From NCBI RefSeq assembly GCF_026107375.2, contig NZ_JAPCIA010000002.1, positions 522,001 to 586,000 on the forward strand: a stretch of DNA of 64,000 bases, written 5' to 3'. The DNA is from Sphingomonas sp. BT-65 (GTDB taxonomy: Bacteria; Pseudomonadota; Alphaproteobacteria; Sphingomonadales; Sphingomonadaceae). Positions 36,293-45,263 of the stretch are shown one piece after another. Position numbers and translations under genes: made by a program. Numbering within the stretch: position 1 is the stretch's first letter; each line of letters begins with the position of its first letter. The notes beneath the pieces are model-generated. The model made no database searches and was not told the origin of the DNA. It saw nothing but the letters and a program-made list of their open reading frames with translations.

Positions 36293-37613
36293 GGTTGAAG
36301 ATGATGTGAGCAACGCCGGCGCCGCTCACGCCCAGCGCCGGCGTTGCCACATAAAGCGCCGCGAAGAATGCGGCTGCCGCGACGACCGCGGTCGCGAACA
36401 CCTTCGGCTGCAACCCCATGGTCATCAGGGCCGGCCGCAGGGCGCTGCCCGCAAGGAACAGCAGCGCCGCGACCGACTGGACGATCAGCGGCCCTGCCGC
36501 ATCCTCGAACTCGGGCCCCGCGATCAACCGGATGGCGATGTCGCCCGCGAACACCGCACCGGCGACGAACAGGATCGCGACGCCGAGCGTGAGCAGCTCG
36601 ACTTGCCGGATCGCCATCGCGAAGCCGTCGAGATCGCGCCGCGCCCAAAGCCGGGCGAGATCGGGAAAGACCACTTGCTGGAGCATCGCCCCGGCCTTCA
36701 TCGCCGCCAGCGTGAACTTGCGGACCAGCTGATAGACGCCGGCGCCGATCGGACCGGCGACCGCTCCGACGGCCAGGATATCGAGCTCCTGGGTGCTCTT
36801 GCGCACCAGCACCGCGCCATTGGCCGACAGGATGAAGGCCCAGATTCCCCGGAACTTGCGCGCGTCCGCCAGCGCGCCGAGCCGTGGCCGGCACCGGTAT
36901 CCGCGCCGGCGAAGCTCGCGCCACGCCGCAGCTGCCAAGCATACGCGCTGGAGACACGGCACCGCGATCGTGATCGCCAGCAACTCCCATATCGAGCCGT
37001 CGAAGACCCACACCAACACTACGGCAATCAGCCGTAGCACGGCGAGCGCAGGATCGATCCACGCGATCAGCGCGAAACGATCGAACAGGCGGAGGATGCC
37101 GGTCGGGGTCGACGAGATGCCGAACGCGACGGCGATGGCGTAGAAACTCGCCATCAACCGGGCCTCCGCTCCCCACCCGACCCAGTCACCGACCAGCGGA
37201 ATCGCAAGCAGCGCGACCGCGCCCGCGGCGAGCGCCCCGATGATATCGAGCGCGATCCCGAAGCCGACCAGCTCGACAAAGCGTCGTTCGTTCCCCGCCT
37301 CGAGCGCCTCGGAGCCATAGCGGATCACGGCCTGCCAAGTCTCGAGACGGACGACCTGGTCCACGAAGCGGCCATAGGCTTCGACCATGGCGAGCAAGCC
37401 GAGCAATGCCGGCCCCAGCATCTGCGCCATCAGCGCAAGAGTCACCATGCCGATTGCGATCGCCGTGGCGTTGCCGGACGCGAGATGCGCGGCTTGCCGG
37501 AGGATCCACCCCATGGGGCGGCGGCGCGGGGCGTCCTCCGCGAAGGGTGCGGCTTCCTTGTCGCCGCCGCCGATGCCGGGGCTGCGTCCGGACTGTGAGG
37601 CCTGAGGCTGCAC
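36171..37613 (-). CDS. Wzx-like flippase / polysaccharide transporter (MOP superfamily)
   Basis: Up to 480 residues with about twelve to fourteen hydrophobic segments spread over the whole length. The layout ASGNATAIAIGMVTLALMAQMLGPALLGLLAMVEAY at the N terminus (the first helices) and VRKSTQELDILAVGAVAGPIGAGVYQLVRKF in the middle is typical of Wzx/O-antigen flippases. It would flip the lipid-linked repeat to the periplasm for the Wzy at 20837. It begins at GTG 37611-37613; ATG 37514 (MGWILRQ) is a plausible alternative. The 3' end overlaps the convergent LuxR gene by 122 bp. Confidence 0.85.
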   Translation of the reverse strand: MQPQASQSGRSPGIGGGDKEAAPFAEDAPRRRPMGWILRQAAHLASGNATAIAIGMVTLALMAQMLGPALLGLLAMVEAYGRFVDQVVRLETWQAVIRYGSEALEAGNERRFVELVGFGIALDIIGALAAGAVALLAIPLVGDWVGWGAEARLMASFYAIAVAFGISSTPTGILRLFDRFALIAWIDPALAVLRLIAVVLVWVFDGSIWELLAITIAVPCLQRVCLAAAAWRELRRRGYRCRPRLGALADARKFRGIWAFILSANGAVLVRKSTQELDILAVGAVAGPIGAGVYQLVRKFTLAAMKAGAMLQQVVFPDLARLWARRDLDGFAMAIRQVELLTLGVAILFVAGAVFAGDIAIRLIAGPEFEDAAGPLIVQSVAALLFLAGSALRPALMTMGLQPKVFATAVVAAAAFFAALYVATPALGVSGAGVAHIIFNLIWLVACLALYARTLRRERALAATREAAAAAAALRPPAPC

Positions 37614-37833
37614 GACCCTCGCTCGTTTTGTAGGATCTTGGGTCTGCCGCTCGCTGAGGGCGATTCCTAGGCGAGCAAGCGGGATAGCTCCACGGGGGTA
37701 GCCAACCGGGCCAGGTGCGCATTCCTGCCCGGGTGCCTACCCGAAATCGCTCCACTTCCCCCTTCTGACCAATATCCGTGGATCAAGGGCGGCCTAAGCT
37801 CCTTCGCAAATCGCGGAGCTGGGAGTCTGGCCA
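37614..37833. promoter_or_regulatory. Divergent promoter region with an inverted repeat, wzx / autokinase
   Basis: 220 bp between the two divergent genes. It holds an imperfect 15 bp inverted repeat: 37696-37710 (GGGTAGCCAACCGGG) and 37728-37742 (CCCGGGTGCCTACCC), 13 of 15 positions matching, 17 bp apart. Each arm contains the CTACCC/GGGTAG core found in the other EPS intergenic regions. A dimeric regulator operator is a reasonable reading. Confidence 0.45.
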
Positions 37834-40080
37834 ATGAACATGCAGGAACATGCATTGATGGAGATGCGACCGGGCGCGGTAGCCGTCCCGCAGCACGCGT
37901 CAGGCGTCGATTTTCTGCGCGTCCTGCGCCGCCACCAGGGACGGCTGGTCGTCACCTTCCTAGTGGTGATCGGGCTCGCGGCGTTGGCGCTTGCGTTCAT
38001 CGAGCCGCGCTACCAGGCGACGGCGGTGATGCGCGTCGACGTCGAGGAATCGGCGCTGCGCGGAGAGGAAGAGACCGCCGCCTCGATCCGCGACGCGGAG
38101 CTGCGGCGCGAACACCAGATCGAAACGCAGATCCAGCTGCTGCAATCGCGCCCGGTGGCGCGGCAGGTGGTGCGCGACCTCGCTCTGCACGACGACCCCG
38201 AGTTCAACCCCGACTCCGATCCAGACAAGAAGACCGGTTGGGACCGGTTCTTTGACCGTCTGCGATTCTGGGACCGGGGCGGCGTCACGGCGACACCGTC
38301 GGCCACCGGCGTGGTCTCGCCCCAGCTCGTCGAACGCACCACCGACCGGCTGCTCGAAATGCTCGACGTGGCGCAGGACGGCCAGTCCAGCTTCATCGAC
38401 GTGACGGTGACCTCGCGGAATCCCGAAAAGGCGGCGGTGATCGCGAACAAGGTCACGCGAGTCTATGTGAAGACCCAGGTCGAGGAGCGCCAGGCGGCGA
38501 TCCGGCGGCGCATCCAGACGCTCGGCGAGCGAGTCGCGGAACTGCGCGGCCAGCTCGTTTCCACCGAGCAGACGATCGCGGCGTATCGCCGCTCACGCGG
38601 TCTCGATGCCGGCGCGGGCAGCCAGGCCAGCGCAGCCCAGATGGGGCGCGCGGCGGCCGAACTCGCCGCGGTCCGCGGGCAGCGGGCGGAAACCGAGCAG
38701 CGCAGCGGCTCGGCAGGCCAGATCATGTCGCCGCTGCTGGCGGATCTGCGCAGCCAGCAGACCACGACTCAGCGGCGGCTCGGCGAGCTCAGCACTCTCT
38801 ATGGCAACGCCCATCCGGATGTGCGCAAGGCGCGGGCCGAGCTGGATCAGCTGGCCGGCAGCATCGCCCAGGAAGCCGGGCGTGTCCGCGCGCAGCTCGC
38901 GAACGAAGCCTCGGCGCAGCGCTCGCGCGAGGCGCAGCTCGCGGGCGACCTGTCCTCGCTCCGCGCCCGCTCGCTCGCCGACATCGTCGAGGGCGTGCCG
39001 CTGGCCGATCTCGAGCGCAACGCGACGGCCACGCAGACGGTCTATCTCGCGCTGCTCGGGCGGTTGACGGAGATCAGCCGCAACGAGCGGAACGTCAAGG
39101 CCGACGCGGCGATCGCATCGCCCGCGCTGCAGCCAACGCAACCGAGCTTCCCGCGCCGGACGCAGATCATGGCAGCGGCCGCCGCTGCGGCGGTCATCTT
39201 CGGCATGATCATCGTCATGCTGAGCGAAGCGCTCGACACGCAGGTGCGAAGCGCCGCGCAGGTGTGGGCGATCGCCGGTCTCGCGACGCTCGGCATGGTC
39301 CCGGAGCTCAAGAAGGCGCGGCGGCGGATTCCCACCCATCTGCGCGTGATCGGCCAGCCCTATACGATCTTTGCCGAAGCGATCCGTTCGATCGAGACGC
39401 GGCTGGGGCGCAATGCGCCGCGCACGACGGGGAATATCGTGCTGGTGACGTCGCCGCTTCCCGACGAAGGTAAGACGAGCATCTCGATCGGCCTTGCCGC
39501 GGCGGCCGTGGCCCGCGGACGCCGCGCCGTCGTCGTCGACTTCGACCTGCGCCGGCCGGGCCTCGCCAGTTTGCTCGATGACGCATCGGGCGGGAAGGAC
39601 CTGCTGGACTATATCCGGGGCGAGGCGGAAATCGACGAGATCATCCTTCCAAGCGGCTCGAACCCGGCGGTGCACGGCGTGATGGCGCACCGGCCGGCGC
39701 CGGATCCCGGCGCGGCGATCGCCTCGCCGCGCGTCGATGCATTATTCGCCATTCTTCGCGCGCGTTATGATCTGATCGTCGTCAACACGCCCCCGGTGCT
39801 CGCGGTGAGCGATGCCCAGCAACTGGCGCGCTTCGCGGAGCAATCCATCCTCGTCCTGCGCTGGGGACGCACCACGCCGGACCTGCTGCGATCGGCGATC
39901 CTGCAGTTCGGGGAGACGCTGACCGGCGTCGTCTTCAACCGCGTACGCTATGGAAAGCACGCGAGGTTCTATTACGGCGACGGCATTCAGCAATATCATC
40001 GCTATGCGCGCGACGCTCAACCGGCGTTGCTGCGCCTTCCGATCCTGCGACTGCTCGGCCGCCGTTCGGAGCCAGCCTGA
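37834..40080 (+). CDS. Polysaccharide co-polymerase / bacterial tyrosine autokinase (Wzc/ExoP type)
   Basis: 748 residues. The Wzz domain has membrane helices near residues 38-58 and 445-465 flanking a long coiled-coil periplasmic part (about 140-430). The cytoplasmic BY-kinase follows, with Walker A TSPLPDEGKTSI (about residues 540-550) and Walker A' VVVDFDLRRPGL. The C terminus is tyrosine-rich (RYGKHARFYYGDGIQQYHRY), the usual autophosphorylation cluster. It controls chain length and export with the OPX lipoprotein at 20177 and the Wzy at 20837. It is divergent from wzx. Confidence 0.92.
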   Translation: MNMQEHALMEMRPGAVAVPQHASGVDFLRVLRRHQGRLVVTFLVVIGLAALALAFIEPRYQATAVMRVDVEESALRGEEETAASIRDAELRREHQIETQIQLLQSRPVARQVVRDLALHDDPEFNPDSDPDKKTGWDRFFDRLRFWDRGGVTATPSATGVVSPQLVERTTDRLLEMLDVAQDGQSSFIDVTVTSRNPEKAAVIANKVTRVYVKTQVEERQAAIRRRIQTLGERVAELRGQLVSTEQTIAAYRRSRGLDAGAGSQASAAQMGRAAAELAAVRGQRAETEQRSGSAGQIMSPLLADLRSQQTTTQRRLGELSTLYGNAHPDVRKARAELDQLAGSIAQEAGRVRAQLANEASAQRSREAQLAGDLSSLRARSLADIVEGVPLADLERNATATQTVYLALLGRLTEISRNERNVKADAAIASPALQPTQPSFPRRTQIMAAAAAAAVIFGMIIVMLSEALDTQVRSAAQVWAIAGLATLGMVPELKKARRRIPTHLRVIGQPYTIFAEAIRSIETRLGRNAPRTTGNIVLVTSPLPDEGKTSISIGLAAAAVARGRRAVVVDFDLRRPGLASLLDDASGGKDLLDYIRGEAEIDEIILPSGSNPAVHGVMAHRPAPDPGAAIASPRVDALFAILRARYDLIVVNTPPVLAVSDAQQLARFAEQSILVLRWGRTTPDLLRSAILQFGETLTGVVFNRVRYGKHARFYYGDGIQQYHRYARDAQPALLRLPILRLLGRRSEPA

Positions 40081-40140
40081 ACGGGTCATTCGCACGGTGA
40101 CCACTCGAACACCAGTCGCGCCTCGTGAAGAGTCAGGCCG

Positions 40141-40842
40141 TTGACCGCGAACCTGCGCGCGATCAGCGGGGGGCGGAACGTGGGCCGTCCCGGTTCCGAC
40201 GAACTGTATCTGCTGGTGATCGATCCCCGATCCCTGACCCGCGATTGCCTGGTGGCGGCGCTGGAAGGGGTCGGGGACCTGGGCTCGGTGATCGCCGCCG
40301 GAAGTGCCGAGGAGGCGGCGGCGATCCTGGCCGGGATCGACGGGCGCACCGCAGCGCTGCTCAACCTCGCGTCGGACGCCTTCGATCATCCGACGCTCTC
40401 GCGCATGATCGAGCCGTTGCGCCAAGCGGCACCTGGCAGCATCCTCGTCCTGACGACGCATGTCGACGCCGAGCATGCGCGCGCCGCGCTGAGCCTCGGG
40501 ATCGCCGGCTTCCTCAGCGCCGACATGTCGTTCGACCTCACGGTCGAAGCGATCCGGATCGTCAGCCGCGGCTGGATCGCCTATCCCCGATCGATCCTCG
40601 AGCAGCCGGCAACCCAGTCGATCATGCTGTCGCCGGGCGCACGCCGCAGCTATGATGCGATGCTCACCGGGCGCCAGCGCCAGGTTCTCGAGGGTTTGTC
40701 CCGCGGCCTCACCAACCGGCAGATCGCGACGAGCTTGAGAGTCACCGAACGCACGGTGAAGGCGCATGTGAAGGAACTGATGCGCCGGCTGGGGGCGAGC
40801 AATCGCACGCAGGTCGTCGCGATCACCAGCGCTTATCCTTAG
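40141..40842 (+). CDS. LuxR-type transcriptional regulator with degenerate receiver
   Basis: About 233 residues. The receiver-like fold is visible (LVIDPRSLTRDCLVAAL; TTHVDAEHARAALSLGIAGFLS), but the phospho-acceptor position reads ALLNLAS, i.e. Asn in place of Asp, so it cannot be phosphorylated in the normal way. The C-terminal HTH reads LTGRQRQVLEGLSRGLTNRQI to RLGASNRTQVVAI. The frame opens at TTG 40141; an in-frame GTG at 40180 after GGGGGGCGG is an alternative start. It follows the autokinase by 60 bp and may be co-transcribed. Its neighbour at 35546 is similar in layout. Confidence 0.83.
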   Translation: MTANLRAISGGRNVGRPGSDELYLLVIDPRSLTRDCLVAALEGVGDLGSVIAAGSAEEAAAILAGIDGRTAALLNLASDAFDHPTLSRMIEPLRQAAPGSILVLTTHVDAEHARAALSLGIAGFLSADMSFDLTVEAIRIVSRGWIAYPRSILEQPATQSIMLSPGARRSYDAMLTGRQRQVLEGLSRGLTNRQIATSLRVTERTVKAHVKELMRRLGASNRTQVVAITSAYP

Positions 40843-40873
40843 ATCTAAACAAGCCACCCCGGACAAGTAAGTT

Positions 40874-40903
40874 ATGCACACTGTCCTAAAGGACAATGTG
40901 CAT
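40874..40903 (+). terminator. Hairpin terminator after the LuxR-type gene
   Basis: ATGCACACTGTCCT (40874-40887) pairs with AGGACAATGTGCAT (40890-40903), 13 of 14 positions, with a 2-base loop, followed by TTGTTCAATATTT. The stem with a T-rich tail suggests rho-independent termination after the stop at 40842; an operator role is not excluded. Confidence 0.6.
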
Positions 40904-41134
40904 TTGTTCAATATTTACCCCGCGACCTATAAGGTGAATTGGGTAAAAATCGCGATCGAATTCATTTTCTTTAAACCAGTGCCGTAGTAGGTCGCGCCTA
41001 ATAAGAGCACGATTTACTTATCAGCCATGTCAACGACAGGGCGACAAACTCATGTTTTCTATAAATATCATTGAACTATGCATCGACCTTCAAATCATAG
41101 TTAACTGATATTTACTAAAAAGAGGTCGCGTATC
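40904..41134 (+). promoter_or_regulatory. A+T-rich promoter region of the SH3/beta-helix gene
   Basis: About 230 bp, markedly A+T-rich, with no gene. A possible sigma-70 promoter is TTGTTC (40904-40909) with TATAAG (40928-40933) at 18 bp spacing. The element 40924-40944 nearly repeats that at 35452-35473. The octamer AGGTCGCG occurs at 40989-40996 and 41123-41130 (the latter just before the start), and 40988-40996 is the inverse of CGCGACCTA at 40921-40929. Confidence 0.5.
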
Positions 41135-43153
41135 ATGTTTGTCCTCCCACGGCGCAACCTGGTGCCTGTCTTGTCTGCCACCGCCATCGCATCGATCGCC
41201 GTCGCGGTGGTGACCGCTCGCGCTGCTCCGATTGCGATCGGATCGGGCGTGGAGCTGACCGCCAAGTTTCGGGTCATGACGCGAGACCTGCTAACCGGCG
41301 CCGGCATACAGGCCGCAGGCGCGACCGGCCGAGTCGTCGAAGGGCCGGTCACGCGTTCCGGAGACCGGTGGTGGCGCATTGATTTCGGCGCCGGCGCCGA
41401 TGGCTGGGTGAACGAGGCGGTGTTGCGCGCGAGCGGGGTGATCGTGACGCCCAGCCCCAGTCCGACGCCGGCTCCCGGACCTGCTCCCTCCCCTCAGCCT
41501 ACGCCCACACCTTCGGCCGGTGCGGCCGCCGCCTTCGCCAATCCCGACAATGGCAACATCCCCGACCGGGCGCTCCACCCGCTCGCCTTTCCGACCGCGA
41601 CCGGCTTCGGAAAGCGCACCAGCGTGCGCAGCGCCAACGCCGTGGTCTACAAGATCAACACGCTGGAGGATGTCGCCAGCGCGGGGGACGGCAAGATCAG
41701 CTACCGCGAATGCGCGCTCGCCCTGGCGGTGACGAGCCCCTATAGCATCCCAGCGAACCGGCCGCGCTACTGCGTCTTCGACGTCGCCGGGGCGATCGTC
41801 CTGCAGTCCTCGGCATTCATCACCAAGCCGCAAATCTATATCGCCGGACAGACTTCGCCGGGCGGGATCGAATTCCGGCTGGGCGACCGCTACAGCCCGG
41901 TGGACTCGCTGATCGACACCCGCCACGGCGGCAACCACATGATCCTGCGCCATGTGCGCACGCGCACCGGCCCGCATCTCGGCCGCCTCTCGGAAAATGG
42001 CGATCCGATCCGGCTACAGGGCACCAACAATCAGATCCTCGATCACGTATCGACGATGTTCGGCACCGACGAGAGCCTGGACATGGCGTGCGTCGACTGC
42101 ACGGTGCAATGGTCGATCATCGGGCCCAATATCTGCCGCAACGGCGGGCACGTCGGGGCGCTGCACTGCAAGACCTTCTTCCTCAAGCCCGCCTCGCGCA
42201 TCACCATCGCGCACAACCTCTCGCAGCATGGCGAGCAGCGCGGCATCAACATCGCCGTCGGAACCAACCCGGCGACCGCTGGTGCGACAGGTCAGGTCGA
42301 TGTGGTCAACAACGTCCTCTACCACTTCATCGCGGAGGCGGGGCTCGTCTCGAACCAGTTCGGCAGCGTCTATGCCAACTATGTCAACAACGTCTATCTG
42401 CGCGGGCCGCGCTACAATGCCAGCGACGGCAATTACCTGGTCGGTCTCTACACGCCGGGGAGTTCGTCGGGCTTCGGCTTCAACATCCATTCGACGGGCA
42501 ATGTGACGCCGCGCACGCGGATCGCCGGGCAGTTCGGATCGGCTACGACGGATCCGTTCCAGAACACCGCCGGTTTCATCGCGCATGTCTCGCCGAGCTC
42601 GATCTGCGGCGTCACCAGTACCGGCGCGCGCGATTGCAGCCGCACCGGCCTCGCCACGGTCCAGAACCTCGCTTACGCCCTCATGCCGGGCCTCACCGCA
42701 CCTTCGTTCGATCCGGCGCGGGTCGTGCCGGCGGAGCAGGCGCTGCGCGACGTCCTCGCCTTCGCCGGCGCCGATCGCTGCCGCGATGGCGTGTGCCGCG
42801 ACAATGTCGACCAGATGTACGTCGACGACGTGCGCAGCTGCGACTCCGCGCCCTATCTGTTCGCGTCGAGCTGGCCGGGGAGCATCGCGGATGTCGGCGG
42901 CTGGGCACGGATCACGGCGGGCGCCGCCAAGCCCGACCGCGACAATGACGGCATGCCCGACGACTGGGAGAGCCGGTTCACCAACACCAACCCCAATGTG
43001 TGGGACGCGAACGACGACAAGGACGGCGACGGCTACCCGAACATCGAGGAATATCTGAACGCGCTCGCACAGGATGACGTTCGATATTCCGGCATGGTCG
43101 GGGCCGGCACCGGGCGCGTGCCCGCCTATAATTGCGGAAGGCCGATGTTCTGA
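41135..43153 (+). CDS. Secreted SH3-domain / beta-helix polysaccharide lyase-like protein
   Basis: 672 residues. A signal peptide (VLSATAIASIAVAVVTARAA) is followed by a bacterial SH3-like domain (about 32-105), a Pro/Ser/Thr-rich linker (TPSPSPTPAPGPAPSPQPTP region, about 107-130), then a PL1/pectate-lyase-like beta-helix (FPTATGFGKRTSVRS, NQILDHVSTMFGTDESLD and others). The C terminus has DRDNDGMPDDWE and DKDGDGYPNIEEYLNAL, Asp-rich calcium-binding motifs shared with the 17522 gene. I infer an extracellular or periplasmic enzyme acting on acidic polysaccharide; the SH3-like part may bind cell wall. The start follows AAAGAGG. Confidence 0.83.
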   Translation: MFVLPRRNLVPVLSATAIASIAVAVVTARAAPIAIGSGVELTAKFRVMTRDLLTGAGIQAAGATGRVVEGPVTRSGDRWWRIDFGAGADGWVNEAVLRASGVIVTPSPSPTPAPGPAPSPQPTPTPSAGAAAAFANPDNGNIPDRALHPLAFPTATGFGKRTSVRSANAVVYKINTLEDVASAGDGKISYRECALALAVTSPYSIPANRPRYCVFDVAGAIVLQSSAFITKPQIYIAGQTSPGGIEFRLGDRYSPVDSLIDTRHGGNHMILRHVRTRTGPHLGRLSENGDPIRLQGTNNQILDHVSTMFGTDESLDMACVDCTVQWSIIGPNICRNGGHVGALHCKTFFLKPASRITIAHNLSQHGEQRGINIAVGTNPATAGATGQVDVVNNVLYHFIAEAGLVSNQFGSVYANYVNNVYLRGPRYNASDGNYLVGLYTPGSSSGFGFNIHSTGNVTPRTRIAGQFGSATTDPFQNTAGFIAHVSPSSICGVTSTGARDCSRTGLATVQNLAYALMPGLTAPSFDPARVVPAEQALRDVLAFAGADRCRDGVCRDNVDQMYVDDVRSCDSAPYLFASSWPGSIADVGGWARITAGAAKPDRDNDGMPDDWESRFTNTNPNVWDANDDKDGDGYPNIEEYLNALAQDDVRYSGMVGAGTGRVPAYNCGRPMF

Positions 43154-43405
43154 TCCACGCCTACCCCACCCGTGGCCGCCGCGATCGGCCTGTCCGACAG
43201 GCAGCACGCTTCAGCCATGTGCCTCAAATTGGGGCATGAAATGGCCCGGCCCGCGGATTCGCGGCGGCCGGACGCACCGGCTTCCGGCAACTGCCCCAAA
43301 ATGGATGATACGGGGTAGTACGGATTAACAGGTTGGCACCATGCGCTAACAGCATGATCTTCTTTGGTTGTTCCGCCTTGGTGGAAATTTGCTTGGAAGG
43401 TGATC
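43154..43405. promoter_or_regulatory. Intergenic region before the Crp/Fnr gene
   Basis: About 250 bp without a gene. It contains CTACCC-type motifs near both ends (GCCTACCCC near 43158-43167; GGGGTAGTA near 43312-43320) and an 8 bp inverted repeat TTGGGGCA (43229-43236) / TGCCCCAA (43292-43299). The ribosome-binding site GGAAGG (43395-43400) decides the Crp/Fnr start. Confidence 0.4.
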
Positions 43406-44209
43406 GTGCTCAACCCACTCCTCGCCAAGCTCGACAGCAAGATGCGGCTGGGCCCCGAGGAAAGAGGCGCACTTGCCGCATTGATCCAGAACAGGACACA
43501 TCGCCTGCCGGCGCGGCAGGATCTCTATGTCGAAGGCGATCCGACATCACCGATGATCGTGATCCTCGACGGTTGGGCGTGCCGCTACGATCAGCTGGCC
43601 GATGGCCGGCGGCAGATCGTCGAGCTGTTCCTGCCCGGCGACATCCTGGGCCATGATTGCCTGTTCGCGGAGCGCCAGGATCATTCCGCCTGCTCGATCT
43701 CGCAGCTCTATTATGCGCAGATTTCCCGGACCGATCTTGACGCGGCGGTCCAGCAATTCCCCGCATTGGGCCGGGCGCTGCTATGGGATGCTTCGGTCGC
43801 GGCGGCGATCCACCGGCAATGGATCCGTTCGCTCGGCAGGTTGAGCGCCACGCAGCGGATCGCGCACCTGTTCTGCGAGCTGTTCTACCGTTCCGCACGC
43901 GCCGGCCTCGCGCGAGGCACCGCGTTCGACATGCCGATGGGTCAGCGCGATCTTGGCGATGCGCGAGGCCTGAGCGCGGTGCAGGTCAATCGAACGGTGC
44001 AACTGCTGCGCTCCGCCGGCTTGCTGGGATGGCGGCGGCGCGTCGTCGAGATTACCGATCTCCCGCGCCTGGCGACGATCGCGATGTTCAGGCCGCATTA
44101 TCTCGACGTCGAACCCGCCGGCGAACGGCTCGCGTCGCCTTCTGGCGCCGCCGCGGCGCCCAATATTCGCCCTCTGCCGGAGGAACGCGACCTGCCTCTG
44201 TTCAGATAG
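43406..44209 (+). CDS. Crp/Fnr-family transcriptional regulator
   Basis: 267 residues from GTG 43406, chosen because GGAAGG lies 5 bp upstream; the frame itself opens at 43364. The N-terminal cyclic-nucleotide-like jelly roll has VILDGWACRYDQLADGRRQIVELFLPGDILG. The C-terminal winged HTH contains MPMGQRDLGDARGLSAVQVNRTVQLLRSAGLL. No Fnr-type cysteine cluster is seen near the N terminus, so it does not look like an Fe-S oxygen sensor itself. It lies beside the uronic-acid genes and opposite them (8 bp overlap at 44202-44209). Confidence 0.87.
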   Translation: MLNPLLAKLDSKMRLGPEERGALAALIQNRTHRLPARQDLYVEGDPTSPMIVILDGWACRYDQLADGRRQIVELFLPGDILGHDCLFAERQDHSACSISQLYYAQISRTDLDAAVQQFPALGRALLWDASVAAAIHRQWIRSLGRLSATQRIAHLFCELFYRSARAGLARGTAFDMPMGQRDLGDARGLSAVQVNRTVQLLRSAGLLGWRRRVVEITDLPRLATIAMFRPHYLDVEPAGERLASPSGAAAAPNIRPLPEERDLPLFR

Positions 44210-45263
44210 CGACGGTAGCCCGCGCGGTTTCCCCGCCGTCGCGTGCCCGCGACACCCCATGATAGCGGCAATACCAGTCCACGAAGGCGGCGACGCCGTC
44301 AGCGATACCGGTACTCGGAACATAGCAGGTCAGCGCGCGCAGCAGCGACGGGTCCGCCGCCGTGAGCGGCACGTCCCCCGCCTGCATCGGCAGCATGTCG
44401 AGGCGCGCCTGCCTGCCGATACAGGCTTCCACGGTTCGAATGAAGTCCATGAGCTCGACGGGATGCCCCCCGGCGATGTTCACGACCCGGTAGGACGCGA
44501 CCGGCGAAAGGCTGTCGACGACGCCTCCCGCATCGGCCGGCGCGCCTTGCACCGGCATGGCGTCGACCAGCCGGACGATCGCCTCGACCAGATCGTCGAC
44601 ATAGGTGAAGTCCCGCGCCATCCGGCCATTGCCGTACACCTCGATCGGCCGGCCGGCGAGGATGGCGCTGGTGAACTTGAACAGCGCCATGTCCGGGCGT
44701 CCCCACGGCCCATAGACGGTGAAGAAGCGGAACAGCGTGCTCGGGATCGCGAACAGATGCGCATAGGCATGCGCCATCGCCTCCATGCCTTTCTTGGTCG
44801 CGGCATAGAGGCTCATCGGATGGTCGGCGCGGTCGGTTTCGCCGAACGGCACCTTCTCGTTCGCGCCATAGGCGGACGAGGTCGACGCCATCAGCAGATG
44901 CCGGGGGCGAACCGCGCGCGCCAGCTCCAGCACCGCCCAGGACCCCGTCAGGTTGCTCGACACATAGGTCGCCGGCGCGTCGATCGAGTAGCGCACGCCC
45001 GCCTGCGCCGCGAGGTGGACGATCACTTCGGGCGGACGCTTCTCGGCCGCGCGCATCAGCTCGTCCCGGTCCTCCAGCAGTGCCTCGGTAAAGCTGTAGC
45101 CGGGATACGCCTCAAGGATGGCATTGCGCGCCCGCTTGAGCGCGGGGTCGTAATAGTTGGTGAGCGCGTCATAGCCGGTCACCTGATGCCCTTCGGCGAG
45201 TAGCCGCCGCGCAAGGTGGAAGCCGATGAAGCCCGCGCTGCCGGTGACCAGGAACTGGGTCAT
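44202..45263 (-). CDS. UDP-glucuronate 4-epimerase
   Basis: 353 residues of the extended SDR family: FLVTGSAGFIGFHLA at the N terminus, YDALTNYYDPALK, STSSAYGANEKVPF and YAATKKGMEAMAHAYAH (Y-x3-K), RFFTVYGPWGRPDMALFKFT. These segments mark UDP-GlcA 4-epimerases (LpsL/Cap1J type), giving UDP-galacturonate. It overlaps the stop of the Crp/Fnr gene by 8 bp and its start lies at the end of ugd (ATGA, 45260-45263). The open frame upstream belongs to ugd in another frame. Confidence 0.92.
   Translation of the reverse strand: MTQFLVTGSAGFIGFHLARRLLAEGHQVTGYDALTNYYDPALKRARNAILEAYPGYSFTEALLEDRDELMRAAEKRPPEVIVHLAAQAGVRYSIDAPATYVSSNLTGSWAVLELARAVRPRHLLMASTSSAYGANEKVPFGETDRADHPMSLYAATKKGMEAMAHAYAHLFAIPSTLFRFFTVYGPWGRPDMALFKFTSAILAGRPIEVYGNGRMARDFTYVDDLVEAIVRLVDAMPVQGAPADAGGVVDSLSPVASYRVVNIAGGHPVELMDFIRTVEACIGRQARLDMLPMQAGDVPLTAADPSLLRALTCYVPSTGIADGVAAFVDWYCRYHGVSRARDGGETARATVAI

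Noticed and set aside
43406..44209. Crp/Fnr protein as an Fe-S oxygen sensor
   Set aside because: The N-terminal cysteine cluster of Fnr is absent, so oxygen sensing is better assigned to FixL.
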